DNA of 6,361 bases from Burkholderiales bacterium UBA1834 (GTDB lineage Bacteria; Pseudomonadota; Gammaproteobacteria; Burkholderiales; Burkholderiaceae_C). Positions 1-5,398 of the stretch are shown here, piece after piece. The notes below the pieces were generated by a model. The model did not search any database. It saw only the letters and a program-made list of their open reading frames with translations, and was not told the origin of the DNA. The stretch is from assembly GCA_002339015.1 (NCBI GenBank), contig DDJC01000089.1, positions 7,064-13,424 of the forward strand, read 5' to 3'. How positions within the stretch are numbered: position 1 is the first letter of the stretch; each line of letters opens with the position of its first letter. A program made the translations under genes and the position numbers.

Positions 1-1055
1 TCCTGATGGCCGGTCTGCAGGGCTCGGGCAAGACCACCACCACCGCCAAGCTGGCCAAGCACCTGATCGAAAAGCGCAAGAAAAAGGTGCTCACGGTCTC
101 GGCCGACGTCTACCGCCCGGCCGCCATCGAGCAGCTCAAAACGGTGACCAAGCAGGCGGGCGCGGAGTGGTTCCCCTCCAGCCCTGACCAGAAGCCCCGC
201 GACATCGCCCTGGCCGCGCTGGACCACGCTCGCCGCCATTACTTCGATGTGCTGCTGGTGGACACCGCCGGCCGCCTGGCCATCGACGAAGCCCTGATGG
301 CCGAGATCAAGGACCTGCACGCCGCGATCAACCCGGTCGAAACCCTGTTCGTGGTCGATGCCATGCAGGGCCAGGATGCCGTGAACACGGCACGCGCCTT
401 CAAGGAGGCCCTGCCGCTCACCGGTGTCGTGCTGACCAAGACGGATGGTGATTCGCGCGGGGGGGCGGCCCTGTCCGTGCGTCAGGTGGCGGGTGCTCCC
501 ATCAAGTTCGCGGGTGTTTCCGAGAAGATCGATGGCCTGGAGGTCTTCGATGCAGAACGCCACGCCGGCCGTGTCCTGGGCATGGGTGACATCGTCGCCC
601 TGGTCGAGGAGGTGCAGAAGGGCGTCGACATGGAGGCCGCCCAGAAGCTGGCCGACAAGGTCAAGTCTGGCGCCAGCTTCGACCTTAACGATTTCCTCTC
701 GCAGATCTCCCAGATGAAGAAGATGGGCGGCTTGTCGTCGCTGATGGACAAGCTGCCTGCCGAGATGGCGGCCAAGGCCGGTCAGGCCGACATGGACAAG
801 GCCGAGCGCGATGTGCGCCGCATGGAGGGCATCATCAACTCGATGACGCAGCTGGAGCGTCGCAAGCCTGAACTGATCAAGGCCAGCCGCAAACGCCGTA
901 TCGCCGCTGGTGCGGGTGTGCAGGTTCAGGAGGTGAACCGCCTGCTCAACCAGTTCGAGCAGATGCAGACCATGATGAAGAAAATGAAGGGCGGCGGCCT
1001 GATGAAGATGATGAAGCGCATGGGCGGCATGAAAGGCCTACCGGGGATGCGTTGA
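1..1055 (+). CDS. ffh: Signal recognition particle GTPase Ffh (SRP54), 5'-truncated by the window edge
   Basis: This is the protein subunit of the bacterial signal recognition particle. It binds 4.5S RNA and hydrophobic signal sequences on nascent chains, and docks with FtsY through paired GTPase domains at the inner membrane. The reading frame is open from position 3 and the first visible codons fall just before the P-loop, so the N domain (roughly 100 residues) lies outside the window. Counting from the Met at position 6, visible motifs are the G1 loop GLQGSGKTTT (3-12), the insertion-box motif DVYRPAA (34-40), DTAGR (86-90) and TKTDGD (144-149). The M domain follows, with the RNA-binding segment RRIAAGAG (about 297-304) and a Met-rich tail (MMKKMK, MKMMKRMGGM) that forms the signal-sequence groove. 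The sequence ends naturally in GLPGMR with a TGA stop and is intact as far as seen. The Met at position 6 is internal, not the start. Family identity is near certain. Confidence 0.97.
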   Translation, partial: LMAGLQGSGKTTTTAKLAKHLIEKRKKKVLTVSADVYRPAAIEQLKTVTKQAGAEWFPSSPDQKPRDIALAALDHARRHYFDVLLVDTAGRLAIDEALMAEIKDLHAAINPVETLFVVDAMQGQDAVNTARAFKEALPLTGVVLTKTDGDSRGGAALSVRQVAGAPIKFAGVSEKIDGLEVFDAERHAGRVLGMGDIVALVEEVQKGVDMEAAQKLADKVKSGASFDLNDFLSQISQMKKMGGLSSLMDKLPAEMAAKAGQADMDKAERDVRRMEGIINSMTQLERRKPELIKASRKRRIAAGAGVQVQEVNRLLNQFEQMQTMMKKMKGGGLMKMMKRMGGMKGLPGMR

Positions 1056-1059
1056 TTGC

Positions 1060-1092
1060 CAGCACGGCGACGTGCTGTTAGGCTGCTTTTTT
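1060..1092 (+). terminator. Possible weak intrinsic terminator after ffh
   Basis: A perfect 7-bp stem (CAGCACG 1060-1066, CGTGCTG 1071-1077) closes on a GCGA loop of the stable GNRA type, 4 nt after the ffh stop codon. A T6 run follows at 1087-1092. The T-run is separated from the stem by 9 nt, so this is not a canonical terminator. It may be a leaky terminator or a 3'-end stabilising hairpin, with some read-through into the next gene. Confidence 0.4.
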
Positions 1093-1115
1093 CGCTTGGC
1101 TGAACCTCGTTGACC

Positions 1116-1868
1116 GTGAATCCGACCCTGGCCCTTGTTCTGTTGGTGGCGCTCCTCGTGCTGGTGGCCGGGGGGCTGCTGGTCTGGCGTCGCCGCCAAG
1201 GCGGGACTGCCGGGGCAGGGCGCGGCGGTCGCCCGGCCCAGGCGGAAGAGCTGGACACGGTGGCTTCCTGGGAGCCCACTGCCACCCGGATGTTGACCGG
1301 CCCCGAGCGCGAGGCTTATCAGACCTTGCGCCGGGCCTTGCCCGAACACATCGTGCTGGCACAGGTGCCGCTGGCGCGTTTCATCAAGGTGCCCACGCGC
1401 AACTCTTATGCGGAGTGGATGCGCCGTGTGGGGGGGCTGTGTGCTGACATCGTTGTCTGCGACGCCACGTCGCAGGTGATCGCCGTGGTCGAGGTGCGCA
1501 ATCCCATCGCGCGTGACAAGGAGCGCGCGCAGCGTCGGCAGGCCCGCATGGACCGTGTTCTCGAGGCTGCGGGGATCCCCGTTCACGTCTGGCTGGAAGG
1601 CGCATTGCCCGGCCCGGCCGTGGCGCGTGAAACCGTGCTGGGTGGCCCCATGGTCTTCATGACCAAATCCGGCGCGACGCTGGTGGATACCGCTGTGCGT
1701 GCCAAGGTGCCGCCGCCGGGTTCTGGCGGCGCCGCTCTGGAAGGCCTGGCTGTGCAGGAAGGCGTGGAGGTGGATGTCGATCTTGGCGCCGACAGCGAAG
1801 GCCCCAGGCCCGTGTCCACCTGGTTCGAGTCAGGCCACTCCGGCGCGGCGCCCTTGGGACCCCGCTGA
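1116..1868 (+). CDS. Membrane-anchored DUF2726 domain protein
   Basis: A protein of about 250 residues and unknown function. The N-terminus is a single hydrophobic helix (about residues 5-24, LALVLLVALLVLVAGGLLVW) followed by RRR, which suggests an inner-membrane anchor with the rest in the cytoplasm. Residues about 60-165 match the DUF2726 pattern as I recall it: EAYQTLRRALP, then VLAQVPLARFI, CADIVVCD, VIAVVEVRNP and an R/K-rich helix before LEAAGIPVHVW. From memory DUF2726 belongs to the PD-(D/E)XK nuclease-like superfamily. The D in CADIVVCD and the E in VVEVR would be the acidic positions, but the usual Lys of E-x-K is Arg here, so activity is doubtful. The C-terminal 80 residues are low-complexity. 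The start is uncertain: an in-frame TGA at 1101 leaves TTG 1110 or GTG 1116, neither with a Shine-Dalgarno sequence; GTG was chosen. The gene follows ffh on the same strand by about 60 bp. Confidence 0.85.
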   Translation: MNPTLALVLLVALLVLVAGGLLVWRRRQGGTAGAGRGGRPAQAEELDTVASWEPTATRMLTGPEREAYQTLRRALPEHIVLAQVPLARFIKVPTRNSYAEWMRRVGGLCADIVVCDATSQVIAVVEVRNPIARDKERAQRRQARMDRVLEAAGIPVHVWLEGALPGPAVARETVLGGPMVFMTKSGATLVDTAVRAKVPPPGSGGAALEGLAVQEGVEVDVDLGADSEGPRPVSTWFESGHSGAAPLGPR

Positions 1869-1876
1869 CCGGCTTG

Positions 1877-3121
1877 TCATTCCAGCAGTGCGCGTGCGAA
1901 CTCGCGGGCGCTGAAGGTCTGCAGATCTTCCAGACTCTCGCCCACCCCGATGAAGTAGACCGGCACCGGCGTGCCACGCTGCCGTGACCACAAGGCGATG
2001 GCGGCCAGCACGCCGCCCTTGGCCGTGCCGTCCAGCTTGGTCACGATCAGCCCGGTGAGGCCCAGGGTCTCGTCGAAAGCCTTGACCTGGGCCAGGGCGT
2101 TCTGGCCTGTGTTGCCGTCCACCACGAGCAGCACCTCGTGCGGGGCGCCGTCCATCGCCTTGCCGATGACGCGATGGATCTTCTTGAGCTCTTCCATCAG
2201 GTGCAACTGCGTGGCCAGGCGGCCCGCGGTGTCGGCAATGACCACATCACAGCCGCGTGCGCGCCCAGCCTGCACGGCATCGAAGGTCACAGCCGCCGGA
2301 TCGCCGCCTTCCTGGCTCACGATCTGTACGCGGGTGCGGTCTGCCCACACGGCGAGCTGCTCTCGCGCGGCCGCCCGGAACGTGTCGGCGGCAGCCAGCA
2401 GCACTTGTTGGCCGTGGTCAGACAGGTAGCGTGTGAGCTTGCCGATGGAGGTGGTCTTGCCTGCACCGTTCACGCCCGCGACCATGATCACCGTGGGCGT
2501 GTGCAGGCCCACCACCAGTGATTTCTCCAGCGGGGTCAGCAGGTCGGTGATCGCATCGATCAGCAGGGCCTTCACGGCGTCGGGCGTATCGGCCTTGCGT
2601 TCTTTCACGCGGCGCTTGAGGTCATCGAGCAGGTGCTGTGTGGCGGCCACACCGGCATCGGCCATCAGCAAGGCGGCTTCAAGCTCTTCGTACAGGGCGT
2701 CATCGATGCGCGTGCCGGTGAAAACCTGGGCGATCGATGAACCGGTCTTGCGCAGGCCGGTGCGCAGCCTGTCCATCCACGAGCGGCGTTCGGGTTTGGC
2801 TTGGGGCTGAGCCACGACGAGGTCGGTGATGGCTGGCCTGTTGTCCGCGGCAGGCGATTGCACAGCGGGTACGGAGGCCGACGCCGTCGCTCCTGCGGGC
2901 GCAGACGGAGGCTGTGCGGGGCGCGTTGAGGGGGCGGGCACCGGAGCCGGTACCAGTGTCGGCGCTGCAGGGGCGACGGCAGGCACGCCGACGGCCACAG
3001 AGGGGGCGGGCGCGGCGGCGGGTGCGGGCGGCTGGGCGGAAGGTGTCGGTGCTGTGCCCTGGCCCCCCGGCGAGGGCTCGCTCTGGCCCCAGCCCAGCTT
3101 TTTCTTGATGAAACTGAACAT
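1877..3121 (-). CDS. ftsY: Signal recognition particle receptor FtsY
   Basis: This SRP receptor GTPase binds the SRP-ribosome complex at the inner membrane and, through reciprocal GTP hydrolysis with Ffh, hands the nascent chain to the translocon. It has 414 residues. The start is ATG 3121, giving the typical FtsY N-terminus MFSFIKKKLGW, a basic amphipathic lipid-binding helix. Residues 14-110 form a Pro/Ala-rich linker with only four acidic residues nearby, unlike the acidic A domain of E. coli FtsY. The N domain spans about 112-205. The G domain carries GVNGAGKTTS (216-225), DTFRAAA (246-252), DTAGR (297-301), TKLDG (361-365) and the closing GVGE (392-395). All GTPase motifs are intact. The frame stays open upstream to 3238, but that stretch does not resemble the family. 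ftsE and ftsX, which follow ftsY in E. coli, are absent here; the downstream neighbour is the convergent DUF2726 gene, 8 bp away. Confidence 0.97.
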   Translation of the reverse strand: MFSFIKKKLGWGQSEPSPGGQGTAPTPSAQPPAPAAAPAPSVAVGVPAVAPAAPTLVPAPVPAPSTRPAQPPSAPAGATASASVPAVQSPAADNRPAITDLVVAQPQAKPERRSWMDRLRTGLRKTGSSIAQVFTGTRIDDALYEELEAALLMADAGVAATQHLLDDLKRRVKERKADTPDAVKALLIDAITDLLTPLEKSLVVGLHTPTVIMVAGVNGAGKTTSIGKLTRYLSDHGQQVLLAAADTFRAAAREQLAVWADRTRVQIVSQEGGDPAAVTFDAVQAGRARGCDVVIADTAGRLATQLHLMEELKKIHRVIGKAMDGAPHEVLLVVDGNTGQNALAQVKAFDETLGLTGLIVTKLDGTAKGGVLAAIALWSRQRGTPVPVYFIGVGESLEDLQTFSAREFARALLE

Positions 3122-3127
3122 GCCGAG

Positions 3128-3133
3128 ATTGTA
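3128..3133 (-). promoter_or_regulatory. Predicted -10 element of the ftsY promoter
   Basis: The minus strand reads CCTACAAT here, giving TACAAT (5 of 6 match to TATAAT). Its last base is followed by six bases and then the A of the ftsY ATG at 3121. This is the normal distance from a -10 hexamer to the transcription start, so the mRNA is predicted to be leaderless or nearly so. No good -35 hexamer is seen 16-18 bp upstream (CCCGTG at 17 bp). Confidence 0.55.
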
Positions 3134-3162
3134 GGCGGGCGGCCGCATCGCACGGGGGCACC

Positions 3163-3168
3163 TACAAT
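3163..3168 (+). promoter_or_regulatory. Predicted -10 element of the rsmD promoter
   Basis: TACAAT on the plus strand, matching TATAAT at 5 of 6 positions, lies 58 bp before the chosen rsmD ATG at 3227. Transcription would start near 3175 and give a leader of about 50 nt. The -35 position at 17-bp spacing (3140-3145, CGGCCG) does not resemble TTGACA, so the promoter is either weak or activator-dependent, or it relies on the -10 alone. Confidence 0.45.
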
Positions 3169-3226
3169 TGGCTGCCCGTTGACCCCTTCCGCGCCGGTCA
3201 AATTCTTGCCCCGTTTCCCACGTTTC

Positions 3227-3922
3227 ATGGCCACGCAACGCCCCCGGACTGAACCAACGCCCCGATCCGCGCGCGACGCCGAACGGGTGGCGCGCCAGGC
3301 GCCCCAGGAGGTGCGCATCATCGGCGGGCGCTTCAAGCGCAGCGCCCTGAGCGTGCCCACCTGGCCCGGTCTGCGTCCGACCTCAAGCCGCGTGCGAGAA
3401 ACCCTTTTCAACTGGCTGGGGCAGGATCTGGCAGGTTGGCGCGTGCTTGATGCCTTTGCCGGCAGCGGTGCCTTGGGCCTGGAAGCAGCCTCTCGCGGTG
3501 CCGAGTGCGTGACCATGCTGGAGTGTGAGCCGGCGCTGGCGCGCGGCATCCAGTCCAATGTGCACAAGCTGGGTGCCCAGGGCGTGAGCGTTGTGGCGGC
3601 GGATGCCCTGGCCTGGATGAAGCAGCAGGCGCTTCGGCAGCCCGGTGCTTTCGACCTGGTGCTGCTGGACCCCCCATTCGAGGCTGACCTGTTCGACGAC
3701 GCCCTGGCCGCGGCCACAGGCTGCGTGCCCTCCGGCGGGTGGATCTACCTTGAAGCGCCCATGCCCTGTGTCAGCCCGGATTCGACCGCGGGCAGCACAG
3801 GCGCCGTGCTGGCGCTGCCGCCTGGTTTGCGCGTACATCGTCAAGGCAAGGCCGGTGCAGTGCACTATCACCTGATCGAGCGTGGGGACAGCGCGCTGAA
3901 CGCCCCTGCGCAGGGCGGCTGA
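3227..3922 (+). CDS. rsmD: 16S rRNA (guanine966-N2)-methyltransferase RsmD
   Basis: This SAM-dependent enzyme methylates N2 of G966 in 16S rRNA during assembly of the 30S subunit. The protein has 231 residues from ATG 3227. Conserved features are the N-terminal RNA-contact segment RIIGGRFKRSALSVP, then GLRPTSSRVRETLFNWL, motif I DAFAGSGALGLEAASRG (from about residue 75; SAM binding), and the catalytic motif IV DLVLLDPPFE (DPPF at 148-151). It ends with QGKAGAVHYHLI plus a short tail. The N-terminus carries about 30 extra Arg-rich residues before RIIGG, longer than in E. coli. No Shine-Dalgarno precedes ATG 3227. A TTG at 3179 would add 16 residues (PVKFLPRFPRF) that do not look like the family, so it was not used. 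The divergent pairing with ftsY is common in proteobacteria. Confidence 0.95.
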   Translation: MATQRPRTEPTPRSARDAERVARQAPQEVRIIGGRFKRSALSVPTWPGLRPTSSRVRETLFNWLGQDLAGWRVLDAFAGSGALGLEAASRGAECVTMLECEPALARGIQSNVHKLGAQGVSVVAADALAWMKQQALRQPGAFDLVLLDPPFEADLFDDALAAATGCVPSGGWIYLEAPMPCVSPDSTAGSTGAVLALPPGLRVHRQGKAGAVHYHLIERGDSALNAPAQGG

Positions 3923-3925
3923 GCC

Positions 3926-3931
3926 TACACT
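3926..3931 (+). promoter_or_regulatory. Possible -10 element for coaD
   Basis: TACACT on the plus strand lies just after the rsmD stop codon, in the 62-bp gap before coaD. It resembles the TACAAT elements upstream of rsmD and ftsY. No -35 hexamer is visible, so coaD may instead be transcribed from the rsmD promoter. Confidence 0.25.
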
Positions 3932-3972
3932 GTGTCCGTTTCATCAAGCCTTCGGTGTGCGGCCGGGGCGTT

Positions 3973-3976
3973 GGAG
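3973..3976 (+). promoter_or_regulatory. Shine-Dalgarno site that sets the coaD start
   Basis: GGAG at 3973-3976 is 8 nt before GTG 3985. This supports GTG 3985 over the further upstream in-frame GTG at 3955, which has no such site and would add ten residues with no resemblance to CoaD. Confidence 0.7.
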
Positions 3977-3984
3977 TTTTGCCT

Positions 3985-4488
3985 GTGACGTTGAAGTCCA
4001 CCACGATTGCTGTCTACCCCGGTACCTTCGACCCCATGACCCTGGGGCATGCCGATCTGATGGCCCGTGCCAGCCGTCTGTTTGGCCGTCTGATCCTGGC
4101 GGTAGCGGCAGGTCACCACAAGAAGACCATGTTCTCGTTGGACGAACGCCTGGCCATGGCCAAGGAACTGGCCGCCGAGCATGCCAACGTGGAGGTCATC
4201 GCCTTTGAAGGCCTGCTGCGCGATTTCGTGGTCGGGCACGACGGCAAGGTGGTGGTGCGCGGCCTGCGTGCCGTCAGCGATTTCGAGTACGAGTTCCAGA
4301 TGGCGGGCATGAACCGCCAGCTGATGCCCGAGGTGGAAACGGTGTTCCTGACGCCGTCGGACCAGTACCAGTTCGTGTCGGGCACCTTCGTGCGCGAAAT
4401 CGCCATGCTGGGCGGCGATGTCTCCAAGTTTGTGGCACCTACGGTGCTGGCGCGCCTGAAGGCCCGCGTGGCCGCCAGCCAGGCTTGA
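3985..4488 (+). CDS. coaD: Phosphopantetheine adenylyltransferase (PPAT)
   Basis: CoaD transfers AMP from ATP to 4'-phosphopantetheine, giving dephospho-CoA and pyrophosphate; it is the penultimate step of coenzyme A synthesis in the cytoplasm. The protein has 167 residues from GTG 3985, close to the family norm of about 160. The nucleotidyltransferase signature YPGTFDPMTLGH (residues 11-22) carries the (H/T)xGH motif as TLGH. RGLRAVSDFEYE (from residue 92) supplies conserved Arg residues, and VSGTFVREIA (131-140) matches the usual ISSxxVRE substrate/ATP-binding region. The end is KFVAPTVLARLKAR. Nothing is truncated. It lies 62 bp after rsmD and 12 bp before the ferredoxin gene, on the same strand; the coaD-ferredoxin pairing is common in beta- and gammaproteobacteria. 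Confidence 0.97.
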   Translation: MTLKSTTIAVYPGTFDPMTLGHADLMARASRLFGRLILAVAAGHHKKTMFSLDERLAMAKELAAEHANVEVIAFEGLLRDFVVGHDGKVVVRGLRAVSDFEYEFQMAGMNRQLMPEVETVFLTPSDQYQFVSGTFVREIAMLGGDVSKFVAPTVLARLKARVAASQA

Positions 4489-4492
4489 GAGG
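4488..4492 (+). promoter_or_regulatory. Shine-Dalgarno site of the ferredoxin gene, overlapping the coaD stop
   Basis: AGAGG at 4488-4492 begins on the last base of the coaD TGA and is 8 nt before ATG 4501. The tight 12-bp gap and the overlap suggest co-transcription and possible translational coupling of coaD with the ferredoxin. Confidence 0.6.
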
Positions 4493-4500
4493 CTGCTGCC

Positions 4501-4788
4501 ATGGCGTTGAAGATCACGGACGAATGCATCAATTGCGACGTCTGCGAGCCTGAATGCCCCAACCAGGCCATCTCCATGGGGCCTGAGATCTACGTGATCG
4601 ACCCCGCCCGATGCACGGAGTGTGTCGGCCATTTCGGTGAGCCCCAATGTGTGCAGGTATGTCCGGTGGAGTGCATCCCCAAGGACGAGGCCCATCCCGA
4701 AACCGAGTCGCAGCTGATGGACAAGTACCACCGCCTGCAGGCCGATGCCCAGGCCCAGGCAATCCCCAAGCGCACTGAACAGACTTGA
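4501..4788 (+). CDS. yfhL: YfhL/Allochromatium-type 2[4Fe-4S] ferredoxin
   Basis: A small cytoplasmic electron carrier of 95 residues with two [4Fe-4S] clusters. The Cys pattern is clear: C9-x2-C12-x2-C15-x3-C19-P, then C38-x2-C41-x8-C50-x3-C54-P, with an additional C58. The eight-residue spacing between C41 and C50, and the extended C-terminal part (about residues 61-95, predicted helical with LMDKYHRLQADAQAQA), distinguish this family from short clostridial ferredoxins and from the 7Fe FdxA type. The family is known for unusually negative and widely separated cluster potentials. From memory, the equivalent gene next to coaD in Pseudomonas aeruginosa is reported as essential, but its redox partner is not settled. 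The start is ATG 4501, with AGAGG 8 nt upstream. The gene converges on the DUF4124-like gene with only 13 bp between stop codons. Confidence 0.95.
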   Translation: MALKITDECINCDVCEPECPNQAISMGPEIYVIDPARCTECVGHFGEPQCVQVCPVECIPKDEAHPETESQLMDKYHRLQADAQAQAIPKRTEQT

Positions 4789-4801
4789 CGCGCTGGTGGA
4801 C

Positions 4802-5341
4802 TTAGGGGCGTGCCTGCAGCGGCACCTTGGCGGTGATCTCCGTTGTGTGTGCACGTTGGTGCTTGCCGGGTTTGTGCAGAGCCTTGTCCGGCGTGGTCAC
4901 TTGCTGGCCCAGGTGCTCGAAGGGGCGTTGCCCGATGCGGTAGCTGGTCAAGGCCACCGCTTTGGGGGCTGCTGTAGCCGCTGTGGCGCGTGCGGTCTGC
5001 GTTGGTGGGCGGCGTGCCTTGCGCTTCTTGGTGCTGGCAGCGCGCGCCTTGCCTGCTGATGCGCGGGGGGCCTGACGCTCCAGCCAGGCCGTCTGCCGAT
5101 CATGGTTGGCCTGAGCCTGTGCCTGTTGGGCCGGTGTTCGGTGGTCAGTTGCCTGCACGACCCGCTCGGTTCCTCCATGGCAGGGCGCCGATTGGTAGGT
5201 GATGGATTCACCGGCAGTCGGGGAGGCGCAGCGGTAGACCGTGCGGGCGTGGGCTGTGGCAGCCAAGGCGGCCAGCATCACGGCTTGAACGGTCATGAGT
5301 GCCGCGGCCGCGAGAATGGCGCGGGCGGTGTCTCGGTTCAT
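4802..5341 (-). CDS. Secreted, highly basic DUF4124-like protein
   Basis: A 179-residue protein of unknown function. It starts with a signal peptide: a polar N-terminus (MNRDTAR), a hydrophobic stretch (about residues 8-28) and an AHA cleavage motif, with cleavage predicted after Ala32, so the mature protein is likely periplasmic. The next segment, TVYRCASPTAGESITYQSAPC (here split by only two Cys, C38 and C54), fits the short DUF4124 pattern of Y-x-C, a G-x-(I/V)-T-Y strand and a closing P-C. A Gln/Ala-rich stretch follows (about 70-90), then a strongly basic low-complexity segment (KARAASTKKRKARR, about 98-111), and a C-terminal part with SYRIGQRPFEHLGQQV that may be a small folded unit. 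ATG 5341 was chosen because it begins the signal peptide; the frame extends to a TTG at 5371 without support. It lies 57 bp after pth on the same strand. The DUF4124 assignment is by eye. Confidence 0.75.
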   Translation of the reverse strand: MNRDTARAILAAAALMTVQAVMLAALAATAHARTVYRCASPTAGESITYQSAPCHGGTERVVQATDHRTPAQQAQAQANHDRQTAWLERQAPRASAGKARAASTKKRKARRPPTQTARATAATAAPKAVALTSYRIGQRPFEHLGQQVTTPDKALHKPGKHQRAHTTEITAKVPLQARP

Positions 5342-5351
5342 GGTGGAACAG

Positions 5352-5374
5352 TCCCTGGTGTTTTGTTGCACCAG
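5352..5374 (-). promoter_or_regulatory. Ribosome binding site of the DUF4124-like gene next to a small hairpin
   Basis: On the minus strand AGGGA (5356-5352) lies 10 nt before ATG 5341. Directly upstream is a 6-bp hairpin, CTGGTG (5374-5369) pairing with CACCAG (5360-5355), with an AT-rich 8-nt loop. The hairpin's second arm overlaps the first two bases of AGGGA. There is no T-run after the stem, so it is not an intrinsic terminator of pth. A regulatory role is only a possibility. Confidence 0.35.
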
Positions 5375-5398
5375 TGTCGAAGCGTTCCTGCCTGCCGC

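Larger units (their letters stand above)
3128..3168. repeat. Inverted repeat in the ftsY-rsmD divergent promoter region
   Basis: ATTGTAGG at 3128-3135 and CCTACAAT at 3161-3168 are perfect 8-bp inverted copies separated by 25 bp of GC-rich sequence. Each arm contains a TACAAT hexamer pointing outward, one toward ftsY and one toward rsmD. The simplest reading is two divergent promoters with the same -10 sequence. A shared operator is possible but unsupported. The rest of the 105-bp intergenic region holds nothing else I recognise. Confidence 0.6.

Noticed and set aside
3122..3238. N-terminal extension of ftsY up to the in-frame start at 3238.
   Set aside because: The extra 39 residues do not resemble FtsY, overlap the promoter elements and the rsmD start, and precede a textbook FtsY N-terminus.
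2665..3717. A 350-codon minus-strand frame spanning the ftsY 5' end and rsmD.
   Set aside because: It crosses the promoter region and two recognised genes and gives Arg/Ser/Pro-rich low-complexity sequence.
3904..3915. A 12-bp palindrome, CCCTGCGCAGGG, at the end of rsmD.
   Set aside because: It has no loop and no T-run, and lies inside coding sequence; it is likely chance in GC-rich DNA, so it was not called a terminator or operator.
3925..4854. A 309-codon open frame on the minus strand opposite coaD and the ferredoxin gene.
   Set aside because: It is a His/Leu/Arg/Gln-rich translation with no family resemblance, lying fully antisense to two well-recognised genes. Long antisense frames are expected in high-GC DNA.
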